Counted from the stretch's first letter, positions 29,576 to 38,672 are shown. The stretch: 64,000 bases of DNA from Nitrospirales bacterium LBB_01 (GCA_004376055.2 CP049016.1:1240001-1304000); one strand, 5' to 3'. Numbers and translations: made by a program. Notes: generated from the letters alone by a model not told the origin.

Positions 29576-30763
29576 ATGAATTTGTTTACAATAAGAAAGC
29601 TGGACGAAACATTAGGAGATATCATCTGTGTAGTGTTAGGCTGGCTTTTAATAATTAAGAGGGCAGTGTTTCCCCCTGCCGCATTGCCCCCCGATCAGGT
29701 TAAAACCATATTGTGCCAGAAATACTTTGGCATGGGCAGTATTTTAAATACGCTCCCTGCACTCAGCCGCTTAAAGGACCACTATCCAAATGCGAAAGTT
29801 ATACTGATAACTCTAAAGGAAAATGAAGCTGCTGCCCAGCTTTGCACTATGTTTGACGAGGTGCTTATTTTAGATATCACTACTCTGACAGGTTTTCTAA
29901 AAAGCTGTACAAACATCATATATTCTCTTGTTAGAAGGAAAATTAATATCTCTTTGGATTTTGAATTTTATGCTATGTTTACTCTGATTATATCTTTTTT
30001 CTCTTTTGCCGATATCAAGGTCGGTCTGCACTTAAGGAACATCCGTCCGGAGGGGATTCTTACTCACAAAATCCATTACAATCCATACAAACATATCTCC
30101 GAGATATATTTAAACTACTGCGCTGCACTGGGAATACCCATAAAAAAGGTTGATTATAAATCACTCTTGCCGTCTTTTAAAAACACTGCACTTTTTAGTG
30201 ATAAGTTTAACCTCCCCAATACTGCAAAGATAATAACAATCAATGTAAATTGTGGAGACCTGTTTCTCCACAGACGATGGCCCAGTCAACACTTTATAAC
30301 ACTGATACGGCTTATGATAGAGAACTATCCACAAATGTCTTATGTTGTGATAGGCGGAAAGTCTGAGGCCGGATACGTTAATGGAATAGTAGATACACTT
30401 GGGCACCATAGCAGTAAGATTATTAATTGCGCCGGTAAAACCTCAATTGAGGAGTTGTTTGCATTGATAGAAATGTCATACTTACTAATAACCAACGACA
30501 GCGGCCCACTGCATATCGGTTCGTTTTACGGCATAAATGTTGCTGCGTTTTTTGGCCCTGAAACTCCGGTAGTTTACGGTCCGGTCAATAATAATGCCCT
30601 GGTTTTTCAACCTGAAAACAAATACTGTTCTCCCTGCTTGAACGTATATGACAGTAAGAAGTGTTTGTACAGAGAGCAGTGCCATGAAAACACATGTCTT
30701 ACAGAGATTAATCCTGAAACTGTTTACAAAGCGATAGAGAGCAGATTTTTACTACATCTATGA
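29576..30763 (+). CDS. Glycosyltransferase family 9 (heptosyltransferase-like)
   Basis: 395 residues. The N-terminal part has FGMGSILNTLPAL, and the C-terminal part has INVNCGD, RRWPSQHF and TNDSGPLHIGSFYG, the nucleotide-sugar site of GT9 enzymes. Members transfer heptose or related sugars to lipopolysaccharide core. C-terminal cysteines (CSPC, KKCLY, ENTC) are typical of a GT9 subgroup. It overlaps the next methyltransferase gene by 4 bp. Confidence 0.88.
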   Translation: MNLFTIRKLDETLGDIICVVLGWLLIIKRAVFPPAALPPDQVKTILCQKYFGMGSILNTLPALSRLKDHYPNAKVILITLKENEAAAQLCTMFDEVLILDITTLTGFLKSCTNIIYSLVRRKINISLDFEFYAMFTLIISFFSFADIKVGLHLRNIRPEGILTHKIHYNPYKHISEIYLNYCAALGIPIKKVDYKSLLPSFKNTALFSDKFNLPNTAKIITINVNCGDLFLHRRWPSQHFITLIRLMIENYPQMSYVVIGGKSEAGYVNGIVDTLGHHSSKIINCAGKTSIEELFALIEMSYLLITNDSGPLHIGSFYGINVAAFFGPETPVVYGPVNNNALVFQPENKYCSPCLNVYDSKKCLYREQCHENTCLTEINPETVYKAIESRFLLHL

Positions 30764-31659
30764 TTGAAACAGCAACATTTACAGGGCTTGTAAGCCCCAA
30801 AACAGGTAAAACTCTGATTCAAAGAGAAACAGAGCTGATAACCAATGACGGTTTGGAAAAATTTCCCATAAGGCACGGAATTGCCTGCCTGCTGGATGAC
30901 AACTCCATTGCCGGAAACAGCGCTCTACGCCATGAAATGGAGGTGTTTGATAAGTTACAGACAGGAGAAAGTACGCCTTTTTTTCGGGAGGTTTTTTTCA
31001 GAGACATGCTGCAAGTGCTTGAGAAAATAGGCTTTGGTAAAACAGGCAGCATGGTGGAGATGGGAGGCGGGCAGGGACACTGGGCTGGATTTGTCAAAGC
31101 AAATTTACCAGAGTCCGATATTTACGTAACAGACTTAAGCACCCAGGCACTGAGAAGGGCTCCCGGCACTCTGCACAGGGTGTTTGCCGATATGACGGGG
31201 AAAGTCTTTGAGCAGGGGTTTCTTGATATGGTCTCTTTCTGGGTCAGCCTCCATCACCTAGACAGAGGCGATATTGAAAAAACGCTCAGGGAGGCTTTTG
31301 ACGCCCTGAAAACAGGCGGTTATTTACTTGTCTTTGAGCCTAACAGCGGATTCTTTCCCAGATCCGTAATGTATAAAACAAAACTGTCGCAAGACGTCTA
31401 TTTTGATGAAAATGAAAAAGCAATAGATTTTGACAATTTATCCGTTATAGCAAAGGGACTTGGATTTGAGCAGCTGAAAACCACATTTTTAAATCCGCCT
31501 TATAACATAAATTTTATAAAGAAGTTGAAACGATGGTATATTTACTTTCCAGTAGTGGAGTTCCTGCATACACTTGACAGGTTGTTTTTAAACCGGATAG
31601 TTGGTACTACTAAATACACGTCTCTGTATGGTCTTGCGATATATAGAAAAGTGATATGA
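30760..31659 (+). CDS. SAM-dependent methyltransferase (class I)
   Basis: 299 residues. The SAM-binding loop VEMGGGQGHWAGF lies near residue 96, with WVSLHHL and a GGYLLVFEP segment. The first 50 residues resemble a Trm112-like leader domain seen in glycan methyltransferases. A short hairpin (GGGCG/CGCCC at 31664-31679) follows the stop and may end the operon. Confidence 0.82.
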   Translation: MIETATFTGLVSPKTGKTLIQRETELITNDGLEKFPIRHGIACLLDDNSIAGNSALRHEMEVFDKLQTGESTPFFREVFFRDMLQVLEKIGFGKTGSMVEMGGGQGHWAGFVKANLPESDIYVTDLSTQALRRAPGTLHRVFADMTGKVFEQGFLDMVSFWVSLHHLDRGDIEKTLREAFDALKTGGYLLVFEPNSGFFPRSVMYKTKLSQDVYFDENEKAIDFDNLSVIAKGLGFEQLKTTFLNPPYNINFIKKLKRWYIYFPVVEFLHTLDRLFLNRIVGTTKYTSLYGLAIYRKVI

Positions 31660-31713
31660 GATTGGGCGGCAATTCGCCCTCTTGTAACAAAAAGCTGTAA
31701 CGTGATAGAATAG

Positions 31714-31914
31714 GAATATGAGCGGTATATTGAGTATTTAATTCACACCCAACGAACACAGATAGTTGAGGAGCTTAAGGAAAGCTTTGCAAAGCTCTCT
31801 GACAATCCTTATGCCCATTTGCCGGAGGCGCAGGTCATGGATATTGTTAACGAGGAGATTAGACTTTACAGAGAGGAAAAAAGGGCAAAGACACAGAGTA
31901 AGCCTGTTTTATAG
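31714..31914 (+). pseudogene. Antitoxin-like fragment without a start codon
   Basis: A 66-residue open frame (YIEYLIHTQRTQIVEELKES, then ends SKPVL) directly precedes a PIN-domain gene by 9 bp. There is no ATG, GTG or TTG at its start, but an ATG at 31719 in another frame would join it if one base were missing near 31732. It looks like a damaged antitoxin of a VapBC-like pair. Confidence 0.45.
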
Positions 31915-31923
31915 ATTTAAATA

Positions 31924-32100
31924 ATGAGGGTTGTACTTGACTGTAACGTTATAATCTCAGCTGGACTAAATAACGGCACGTGCATGGAGTTGATAGAAGA
32001 GGTTGTTTTACATCACCAGTTGTTTCTCTCTCAAGGGATAGTTGATGAATACCATGAGGTAACTTCAAGGGTTAATACCGAGTTGCGTTCAAAGACATAA
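31924..32100 (+). pseudogene. PIN-domain toxin truncated by a repeat insertion
   Basis: The frame starts MRVVLDCNVIISAGL, the first acidic motif of PIN ribonucleases, and continues to DEYHEVTSR. From about 32076 the sequence is the end of a REPIN-like element, which adds a few foreign residues and a TAA at 32098-32100. The catalytic C-terminal acidic residues are lost and I see no continuation beyond the element, so the toxin should be inactive. Confidence 0.65.
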
Positions 32101-32259
32101 ATAAAAAACTGGATTCCTGCCTTCGCAGGAATGACAGAGAGAGGGGTTACGTCCCTTTGTCATTCCCGCCTACGAGCGGGAATCCAGTCCTTTTACAGGG
32201 GAATCCCCTTTAGGGGAGGCTGATAGAAAACCCTATTTCAGAGTTAACTCAATAAGCAT
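32076..32259. repeat. Full-length REPIN-like repeat element inserted in a PIN gene
   Basis: 184 bp. The left end TACCGAGTTGCGTTCAAAGA recurs at other copies; the right end GAGTTAACTCAATAAGCAT matches those at 7628 and 52943. The hairpin doublet is 32109-32187. A nested AGGGGAATCCCCTTTAGGGG palindrome follows (32198-32217). The rest of the gap to 32368 holds nothing I recognise. Confidence 0.82.
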
Positions 32260-32368
32260 TTTTTAGATTTATTTTGACGATTCGTTGCGGAGCGCTGAGC
32301 ACGAATTAAGTTAGAACGCGCAATTCGCTACCTTGACGCTCTTTATGTTCACTCTGTACAATAATAGA

Positions 32369-33238
32369 ATGAAAAACGCCAAATGTCTAATCTGCGGCTC
32401 AGAGGATTTTCTTCAAAGAGGCAATATTTCAGTACATAGCCTTATGGAGTGCCGAGGCTGCCGGCTGCAGTTTCTTGACCCTGTCCCTGACAACAAATGC
32501 CTTGACAGTATTTATGCCGATTACTATAAAACATGGAACCTTGATGATTTCCAACATGAGGTTTCCGCTATGAAAGCAGAAACATTTCGCAACTATTTAT
32601 CACAGATACACACTGACGGCGCTTGCGGGCGGCTGCTTGATGTGGGGTGTGCAACCGGGGAGCTTTTAAGTGTGGCCGAGAGGTTCGGTTACGATATCTT
32701 TGGCATAGAGATATCTCCTTACGGCATTAAACAATGCAGAGAACTGTTTGGTGATAACAAGATACAGGACAGTTATCTTAAGAAAGGCGATTTCCCCGAT
32801 GACTACTTTGATGTAATAACCCTTTCCGACGTCTTTGAGCATATTGCAAACCCGAGAGAGTTTTTGGATATTTTATGCAGCATACTAAAGCCTGAGGGCA
32901 CACTTATGATTGTCACCCCGGATACATCCTCATGGACTATGGGCATTTCAGGGCGCCTGTGGCCGCACTATAAAACAGAGCATCTGTTTTATTACAACCG
33001 CCGCAACATAAGCAAACTTCTGTCTGGGTATTTTCATGAAGTTAATGTACAACTCTCTCATAAAGCGCTAAGTGTTCAGTACGTTGCAAATGTTTTAAAC
33101 GGTTATTCAAATAACCGGCTGATAAAAAGCGCAGCCGCCGGCATACTAAAATATTTACCGAAACCGTTAAGAGTCCGCACTTTTAAGATTAATATCGGCG
33201 AGATGTTTGTTCTGTGCAGTCATAAGCTAAGAGAGTAA
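32369..33238 (+). CDS. Class I SAM methyltransferase with N-terminal zinc-ribbon-like motif
   Basis: About 289 residues from the ATG at 32369; a longer frame from 32333 is less likely because the family begins with the cysteine pairs. KCLICG and ECRGC form a zinc-ribbon-like pair, followed by LLDVGCATGELL (SAM loop) and SDVFEHI. Proteins of this build are common in lipopolysaccharide and capsule clusters as sugar methyltransferases. Confidence 0.85.
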   Translation: MKNAKCLICGSEDFLQRGNISVHSLMECRGCRLQFLDPVPDNKCLDSIYADYYKTWNLDDFQHEVSAMKAETFRNYLSQIHTDGACGRLLDVGCATGELLSVAERFGYDIFGIEISPYGIKQCRELFGDNKIQDSYLKKGDFPDDYFDVITLSDVFEHIANPREFLDILCSILKPEGTLMIVTPDTSSWTMGISGRLWPHYKTEHLFYYNRRNISKLLSGYFHEVNVQLSHKALSVQYVANVLNGYSNNRLIKSAAAGILKYLPKPLRVRTFKINIGEMFVLCSHKLRE

Positions 33239-33244
33239 CTTACA

Positions 33245-33474
33245 ACGAGTTGCGCTCAAAGACATAAATAAAAATGGATTCCTGCCTTCGCAGGAATGAC
33301 AAGAAAATAAGGAATGACCTCCCCTAAAGGGGATTCCCCTGTAAAGGAATGACAAGAAAAAGAATTGCCTCCCTTTGTCATTCCCGCCTACGAGCGGGAA
33401 TCCAGTCCTTTTTTTGTCATTCCCATGAAAATGCGAAACCAGTTTTTTATTAGCGGAGTTACCTCTATAAGCAT
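33245..33474. repeat. REPIN-like repeat element with nested palindrome
   Basis: Left end ACGAGTTGCGCTCAAAGACA, doublet 33275-33405, right end GGAGTTACCTCTATAAGCAT. A CCCCTAAAGGGGATTCCCCT palindrome is embedded at about 33321-33340. It fills the space between convergent genes at 33238 and 33535. Confidence 0.8.
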
Positions 33475-33534
33475 TTTAAATAATCATAATCTGTGGTTTA
33501 TTTGTTAATCTACTTTTTTGACAGCTAATTGGTA

Positions 33535-34647
33535 TTACACCACTTTCAGAAAATGACACCCGTTACAGGGTGCCGGCGATATGTTCTTTTTGTTCATATC
33601 GGTTCTCCACCTTAAAAACTCTTTGTATTTCTCAGTATTGTTGATTTTTTTGACATCATAATCAAAATCTCGGATATTTCCCAGATTAAGCGATAAACAG
33701 GGGATAACAGAGCCATCCGGTAAAATAGTCAAAATTGACCACGGTAAAAAGCACCTGCCATAACATCCCTTTCCATCAACTGCAAGAAAACGGCTGATTT
33801 CTTCTTTCTTGAACATTTTAGGGGCTATAAGGACCTTGCAGCGCTTATTGCGCGAAAGCTCAAGAATTTTAACCAAAACCTCTGGAATTTCCTCCTTACG
33901 GTCATGGTGATAACACGAGGGCTGTCCGACGTTATTGACGTCGTCTATTGAGGCATATGTACGGAGGTCAAACTGAGCATTATCAAGCGTTCTGAGGAAA
34001 CGCAGATCGAGACAGTTTGCCTGAAGGGTCTCAGAGCAAAACTTGTAAAAATCCACCAGAGAGTCTAATGAACGGTCCAGAATACAGGTTTTAATAGTTA
34101 ACAGCGGGTTTTTAGAGCGGGTTTTTTTCTTAACGGAATTTAGCAGGTTAATATTGTCAACGATAGTGTTAAAAAGTCCTTTTCTCCTTCTTGTGACGTC
34201 ATGCACATCGGCAAATCCGTCAATAGAAACAGACAGGTTAACGATTTTGCCGGAGGCCATGATATTACAGATCTCCTCGTCAAGTAAAATCCCATTTGTA
34301 TTAACAGAGTATGGAAGGCGGTTAGTGACAAAGCGCAGGATATTTTTAAAATCCTTAAACAAGAGGGGTTCTCCGCCTGTAAAAGCGACAAAGGATAGCT
34401 TAGGAACGGTTTTGATAATATCAATCCACTGATCTGCTGTAAGCTCGTTTTTATTGGACTTTGAGTTTTCAGATTCCCAGTTGTCGGTTTCTCTTTGCCA
34501 GCAGTACTCACACGAGAGATTGCATCTGCCTGTGATGTCACAAAAATACCCCAGAGGTTTTTTCAAAATAAACGGGACAGTGCATCTGGCAAATCCATAC
34601 AGTTCAAAGATATTGTCGGCAACACCTTTCAGGGCTTTTTTAATCAT
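33535..34647 (-). CDS. Radical SAM protein with SPASM-like domain
   Basis: 370 residues. The cluster motif is CNLSCEYC (Cys42, 46, 49), with FTGGEPLLF after it. The C-terminal half has YGRCFLPW, VIPCLSL and PCNGCHF, typical of auxiliary iron-sulfur ligands. It lies 29 bp downstream of another radical SAM gene on the same strand, so the two probably work in one pathway. The substrate is unknown. Confidence 0.87.
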   Translation of the reverse strand: MIKKALKGVADNIFELYGFARCTVPFILKKPLGYFCDITGRCNLSCEYCWQRETDNWESENSKSNKNELTADQWIDIIKTVPKLSFVAFTGGEPLLFKDFKNILRFVTNRLPYSVNTNGILLDEEICNIMASGKIVNLSVSIDGFADVHDVTRRRKGLFNTIVDNINLLNSVKKKTRSKNPLLTIKTCILDRSLDSLVDFYKFCSETLQANCLDLRFLRTLDNAQFDLRTYASIDDVNNVGQPSCYHHDRKEEIPEVLVKILELSRNKRCKVLIAPKMFKKEEISRFLAVDGKGCYGRCFLPWSILTILPDGSVIPCLSLNLGNIRDFDYDVKKINNTEKYKEFLRWRTDMNKKNISPAPCNGCHFLKVV

Positions 34648-34676
34648 ACAGGCACACCCCCCATCAGCATAGAGTA

Positions 34677-35726
34677 TTAGGAAATTCTACGGCTGATACG
34701 CGCATAGTGCCACAGAGTTTGAGGCTTCAAGTCGAAGGAGTAGTTAAGTTCCATAAAGCCGAGATTAAGGCAAACTCTGCAAGAGTGTCCGTCAAGGCGT
34801 TTAATTGCCTCCCTAATGCCATGCGTGCGGTAGTTTATAGCAGCCCCGTGCATATCTCTGAAAGTCCAACAAGGGAGCACAGTGCCGTCGTCATCAATCA
34901 TTACAAAACGCCGCCCAGCATGACAACGTGAGGGTGCGGCAACGGGAGTTTGAGCAAACTCCTCTTTTGTCAGAGCAGTTTTTCGCAGATCCGGCCAATT
35001 CAGACATGTCTGATAACTTGGTTTAGAGATAGCAATCGGAGCCCCTTTGTCAATTCTGCTTATTATCATTCTGATAACCTTCTCAAAGGCCTCTGTTGTG
35101 GGCACATGTTCAAGGACATCGGTGGGGAGGTTTTCGTATGAGGCGTCGGTGGTTCTTGTGGGAGCGATGTGCCAGCTTGAGGTATAAAACGGGATGATAG
35201 AAATTAGGATGTTTCTTTTTTGGCAATAATCAATTGCTTTTGCGATTTTTTCAACAACACAGATGTCACGAACAAGGACTAGGCAAATCTGGTACTTTAT
35301 CCCAATTGAGCGCATCACCTCGAAGGTTTCCTTAATTTCGTCAAGGTCACAGGTGGTCCCTTTGTAAGAGAGACTGATATAATCCAGGTCTTTGAGTTCT
35401 TTAGCCCGTTTTGCAGCCAGAAGGCCGTTGCTTGCCATAGCTGAGGACATTCCGGCTTTTTTGATATGTTGGAGAATTTCACCGATATCGTCACGTATCA
35501 GCGGCTCGCCCCCTGTGAGGCTTATCCGTTGTGCACCGAGACGTTTCAGCTCATCTATCAGAAAATGTATATCCTCAAGGGAAAGCAGGTCTGTTTTTTT
35601 CTTCTGATAACAGATTGGACAACCAAGGTTACAACGCTTCGTTATTGCTATATGAGCATTTGTGATTGCAGCACCCTTTAAAACCTGCCCAACCAACAAG
35701 GACTTTGCAAATCCAGCCATTCCCAT
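34677..35726 (-). CDS. Radical SAM protein with SPASM-like domain
   Basis: 349 residues, CNLGCPIC at Cys32, 36, 39 and LTGGEPLIRDDI next. The C-terminal half has RCHAGRRFVMIDDDG, LPCWTF and CRVCLNLG, a cysteine pattern for an auxiliary cluster. It forms a tandem pair with the next radical SAM gene. A TTGACA on the minus strand about 80-90 bp upstream of the start (35808-35813) may belong to its promoter, but the -10 is unclear. Confidence 0.87.
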   Translation of the reverse strand: MGMAGFAKSLLVGQVLKGAAITNAHIAITKRCNLGCPICYQKKKTDLLSLEDIHFLIDELKRLGAQRISLTGGEPLIRDDIGEILQHIKKAGMSSAMASNGLLAAKRAKELKDLDYISLSYKGTTCDLDEIKETFEVMRSIGIKYQICLVLVRDICVVEKIAKAIDYCQKRNILISIIPFYTSSWHIAPTRTTDASYENLPTDVLEHVPTTEAFEKVIRMIISRIDKGAPIAISKPSYQTCLNWPDLRKTALTKEEFAQTPVAAPSRCHAGRRFVMIDDDGTVLPCWTFRDMHGAAINYRTHGIREAIKRLDGHSCRVCLNLGFMELNYSFDLKPQTLWHYARISRRIS

Positions 35727-36031
35727 ATCATGCGTCTCCTATACCGGTGTAAAGTCTGATTTTCTGTCGTCTGACCGAAACGTACTCTATCATATAACAG
35801 GATTTTTTGTCAAACTTCAAGACATAATACCCAGGGCAAACGCATTTGAGCGGGAAAGAATATATTGCCTAAGCAGCTCCACCTCCTAAGAAATCTGTCT
35901 AACTATTCGTCTTTAAAGATTTTATTTTACAGATAAGCGACACATTTTCTTAGGACGAGATTGCCCTGTATAGCTTCTTGACACACAGCATGGTTTAACT
36001 GCACAATAGTATTTAGCAGGAGGGCACATAT
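35727..36031. other. Intergenic region between divergent genes
   Basis: 305 bp without a supported gene. It holds a minus-strand TTGACA at 35808-35813 and a plus-strand TTGACA near 35977 that may drive the flanking genes; neither has a convincing -10. A CAGGGCAAACGCATT string here recurs near 36945, so a short repeat may be present. Confidence 0.4.
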
Positions 36032-36247
36032 ATGCAGGCAGCAGATAAAAACGAAATAAAAAAGATAGTCGTAGAGGTTCTTGATGAGATATTAGCTCAG
36101 ACTCAGCCGCCGGACAGGCTTGACAACTGTTTAATAAAAGACACATCCAATGACTGGATGGTTGGCTACATCAAATTACTTGAGAAAAACATTCGAGAAA
36201 ACGTCAAAGAGGAAATTAACGAGGCTTTCCCCGCTAAAAGTAAATAA
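36032..36247 (+). CDS. Small hypothetical protein
   Basis: 71 residues, AGGAGGG before the ATG. It is highly charged and probably helical (KNEIKKIVVEVLDEIL at the start), with no signal peptide or membrane segment. Its 3' end overlaps the convergent methyltransferase gene by 14 bp. I do not recognise the family. Confidence 0.55.
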   Translation: MQAADKNEIKKIVVEVLDEILAQTQPPDRLDNCLIKDTSNDWMVGYIKLLEKNIRENVKEEINEAFPAKSK

Positions 36248-36896
36248 ACTCGTAATCTCCGCTATAGCCAAACTCGTTAAAGAGCCATATCCACTCGGAC
36301 GCCTCAAAAAAGGACTCGCATGTCAATGCCCAACACTGAAGATTAAACAGCTCCTGTTCGTTCCTGTAACTTTCCACCACTATGTATTTAGATGATTTCC
36401 CTACACGCTCTATCTCACTAAGCGCCGTCTTCAAATCAAACAGTTTAAGATTATGAAGCGTTGTCAGTGATATTACAAGGTCAAATTCGTTATCGGAAAA
36501 TGGGTACGGTTCCTGTGCCTTATGGATAAACAGGTTTCCCCTGATTTCAGGTCTTGCGTCATTAATCCCATGAGCCGATATATCAAACCCCGCGACAGAC
36601 GCCTCCGGCAGCAGCTTTTGCAGCTCGTATAATAGAAACGCCTTGCCGCATCCGACATCCAAAATTCGGGCGTCATCTTTTAGGTTATATGTCTCAATCA
36701 GGGCTTTGGCTACGACAGACCATCTGCCGTCATACTTGTACCCGCCGTAGCCGTACTTTCTATCGCCGTCCCAGTAGTCGGCATCATAGCGCTTAGCGAC
36801 CTCCATGCAGTGGACTTTTTCGTTACACATCCGCTCGATGAAGTTGCGCTCTGTGCGTTTATGCAAAGGTGTCACTATGTTTAAGAGTTTCCCCAT
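36234..36896 (-). CDS. Class I SAM methyltransferase
   Basis: 220 residues from the ATG at 36896. An open frame extends 97 codons further upstream, but that part runs through a REPIN-like repeat and is not family-like. ILDVGCGKAFLLYEL is the SAM loop, with LVISLTTLHNL after it. A TATAAT-like box (minus strand, near 36905-36910) lies so close to the ATG that the mRNA could be nearly leaderless. Confidence 0.78.
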   Translation of the reverse strand: MGKLLNIVTPLHKRTERNFIERMCNEKVHCMEVAKRYDADYWDGDRKYGYGGYKYDGRWSVVAKALIETYNLKDDARILDVGCGKAFLLYELQKLLPEASVAGFDISAHGINDARPEIRGNLFIHKAQEPYPFSDNEFDLVISLTTLHNLKLFDLKTALSEIERVGKSSKYIVVESYRNEQELFNLQCWALTCESFFEASEWIWLFNEFGYSGDYEFIYF

Positions 36897-37015
36897 ACAC
36901 TGTATTATATGGAGGAAAAGGTAAAAAAGACAACGTCCACTGCAGGGCAAACGCATTAGAGAAAAAAGCAGCAAAAGACTTCTCTGTTGCAAGGCAGAAT
37001 TTTTAGAGAAAAGGA

Positions 37016-37094
37016 CTGGATTCCCGCTCGTAGGCGGGAATGACAAGGAAGGATATGTCTTTTTTTTGTCATTCCTGCGCAGGCAGGAATCCAG
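37016..37094. repeat. REPIN-like doublet
   Basis: CTGGATTCCCGCTCGTAGGC hairpin arm and inverted TTCCTGCGCAGGCAGGAATC arm with about 28 bp between. It lies in the 314-bp gap between divergent genes (36897-37210), inside the spurious upstream extension of the methyltransferase frame. Nothing else is seen in that gap. Confidence 0.8.
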
Positions 37095-37210
37095 TTTTTT
37101 AGCGAAGCTACACTGCATTGGCAATATATTATTATTTCCTGTTAAATGCGGTTGCCCTGACGTCCCCTGCTTGATTTGTCTCAGCACAATGGTCTAAACT
37201 TGAGGTATCG

Positions 37211-38023
37211 GTGGATAACTTAAAAGACATAGCGCACAGGGTTCGGCAGCGGACATTTGACACAATCTGTAATGGCGGCGGAGGGCACATTCCGGCCTCG
37301 CTGTCAATTGTTGAGATATTAACGGCACTTTACTTTGGCGGCTGTCTTAGAGTTGACCCCAATAACCCATCAGACCCCAATCGTGACCGCTTTATTTTAA
37401 GCAAAGGGCACGCCTGTGTATCACTTTATGCAGTGCTTGCCGACAGAGGGTTTTTTGATGCCAATGAGCTAACCCGCTTTGGCAGGCGAGGCAGTATTTT
37501 GGGCGGACACCCGGATATGCGGAAAGTGCCCGGCATTGAGGCCTCAACCGGAGCGCTTGGACATGGGCTTCCGTTTGGCATAGGAGTGGCGATGGCGGCT
37601 AAACTTAATCGTGCCGGCTACAGGGTGTTTGTGCTGATTGGGGATGGCGAGTGTCAGGAGGGATCCATTTGGGAGGCCGCAATGAGTGCCCCGCAGTTTA
37701 AACTGGATAATCTTGTTGTCATCGTGGATTACAATAAAATGCAGGCTATGGACTTTCTGGATAATATCATAACGCTTGAGCCGTTTATAGATAAATGGAA
37801 AGCGTTCAATTGGACTGTAACAGAGGCTGACGGCCACGACATGGAAAAGCTGATTGAGATTTTTAATTCAACACCCATTGTAAAAGGCAAACCCACGTTA
37901 ATAATCGCTCACACAACAAAAGGCAAGGGAATATCCTACATGGAAAATGTACCGATTTGGCACTTCAGAATGCCAAACGATGCAGAGATGACAATTGCTA
38001 AAGCGGAGCTTGGGATTGTTTGA
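37211..38023 (+). CDS. Transketolase N-terminal (thiamine-diphosphate-binding) subunit, orphan
   Basis: 270 residues, start GTG 37211. It contains SKGHACVSLYA, GALGHGLPFGIG and GDGECQEGSIWEAA, the ThDP-binding motif, as in split transketolases. The pyrimidine-binding and C-terminal half is not next to it. A complete split pair occurs at 50470-52123, so this copy may borrow that partner, act in a different sugar pathway or be a relic. A CGCAGAT repeat follows its stop. Confidence 0.85.
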   Translation: MDNLKDIAHRVRQRTFDTICNGGGGHIPASLSIVEILTALYFGGCLRVDPNNPSDPNRDRFILSKGHACVSLYAVLADRGFFDANELTRFGRRGSILGGHPDMRKVPGIEASTGALGHGLPFGIGVAMAAKLNRAGYRVFVLIGDGECQEGSIWEAAMSAPQFKLDNLVVIVDYNKMQAMDFLDNIITLEPFIDKWKAFNWTVTEADGHDMEKLIEIFNSTPIVKGKPTLIIAHTTKGKGISYMENVPIWHFRMPNDAEMTIAKAELGIV

Positions 38024-38035
38024 TGAAAGAACTCT

Positions 38036-38080
38036 TAAAGAGATTTATCCGCAGATTGCGCAGATGAACGCAGATAAAAG
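38036..38080. repeat. CGCAGAT-family repeat
   Basis: Forward unit ATTTATCCGCAGATTGCGCA then GATGAACGCAGATAAAAG, three CGCAGAT-type steps spaced about 10 bp. It lies just after the transketolase stop. Confidence 0.75.
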
Positions 38081-38146
38081 CAATAATTCGTATTAGTTAT
38101 AGTGTATATTCCAAAGAAATCATAGTCCGTCATTTAATCAGTGTAA

Positions 38147-38455
38147 TCATGGTTCGGATTGCCTCGCTTGCAGCCATTTTTTTAAAGAAGCCTGACTCTC
38201 ACCTGATGGCTTGCCGGATAATAACCCCTCAACGCTAATGTCCTCGTCGATATCAGCCCAGTGGATACCATACCCTTTGCTTATCAACCTCCAGTTGTTA
38301 CGTTGAGCTTCAGAGGCATAACACAAACGCGGAAACCACTCTAAAGGAACAAAAATTGTCCTACCATCGCTCAAGTCCACGCTTAATGTGTCCTCTGTTA
38401 CAGTTATGTTCTCAGCATACGGGATTTTCATTTCAACTGCCAAAGAAAAACTCAT
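38147..38455 (-). CDS. DUF2442 protein (antitoxin-like)
   Basis: 102 residues. It has the DUF2442 pattern: an N-terminal strand part with SDGRTIFVPLEWFPRL, then GIHWADIDEDISVEGLL. Overlaps the upstream DUF4160 gene by 23 bp. DUF4160-DUF2442 pairs are widespread and behave like toxin-antitoxin modules by organisation; function here is inference. Confidence 0.85.
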   Translation of the reverse strand: MSFSLAVEMKIPYAENITVTEDTLSVDLSDGRTIFVPLEWFPRLCYASEAQRNNWRLISKGYGIHWADIDEDISVEGLLSGKPSGESQASLKKWLQARQSEP

Positions 38456-38672
38456 TCCATGCCTCCAATAATGCTAAATGATTCTCGGTTATAATTTTAT
38501 GTATATTATTTATCTCTACCCTGCTAAACCCACCGCTAATCTGAAGCCTTACAGGGTCAAGCCAAAACTTAGCGATATTGTCATCACGCTCTACGTGGAT
38601 ATGCTTAGGTTCAGCGCTGTCACCACAATAAAAGAACAAGCGGTACGACCCAACTCTTAATACTGTTGGCAT
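38433..38672 (-). CDS. DUF4160 protein (toxin-like)
   Basis: 79 residues with YRLFFYCGDSAEPKHIHVER, the DUF4160 signature, and AKFWLDPV. First gene of the pair with the DUF2442 gene. A second, clearly diverged pair lies 1.7 kb away (39924-40410). Confidence 0.86.
   Translation of the reverse strand: MPTVLRVGSYRLFFYCGDSAEPKHIHVERDDNIAKFWLDPVRLQISGGFSRVEINNIHKIITENHLALLEAWNEFFFGS

Noticed and set aside
36896-37187. 97-residue N-terminal extension of the methyltransferase
   Set aside because: The extension crosses a REPIN-like repeat, lacks family similarity, and a methyltransferase-like start occurs at 36896.
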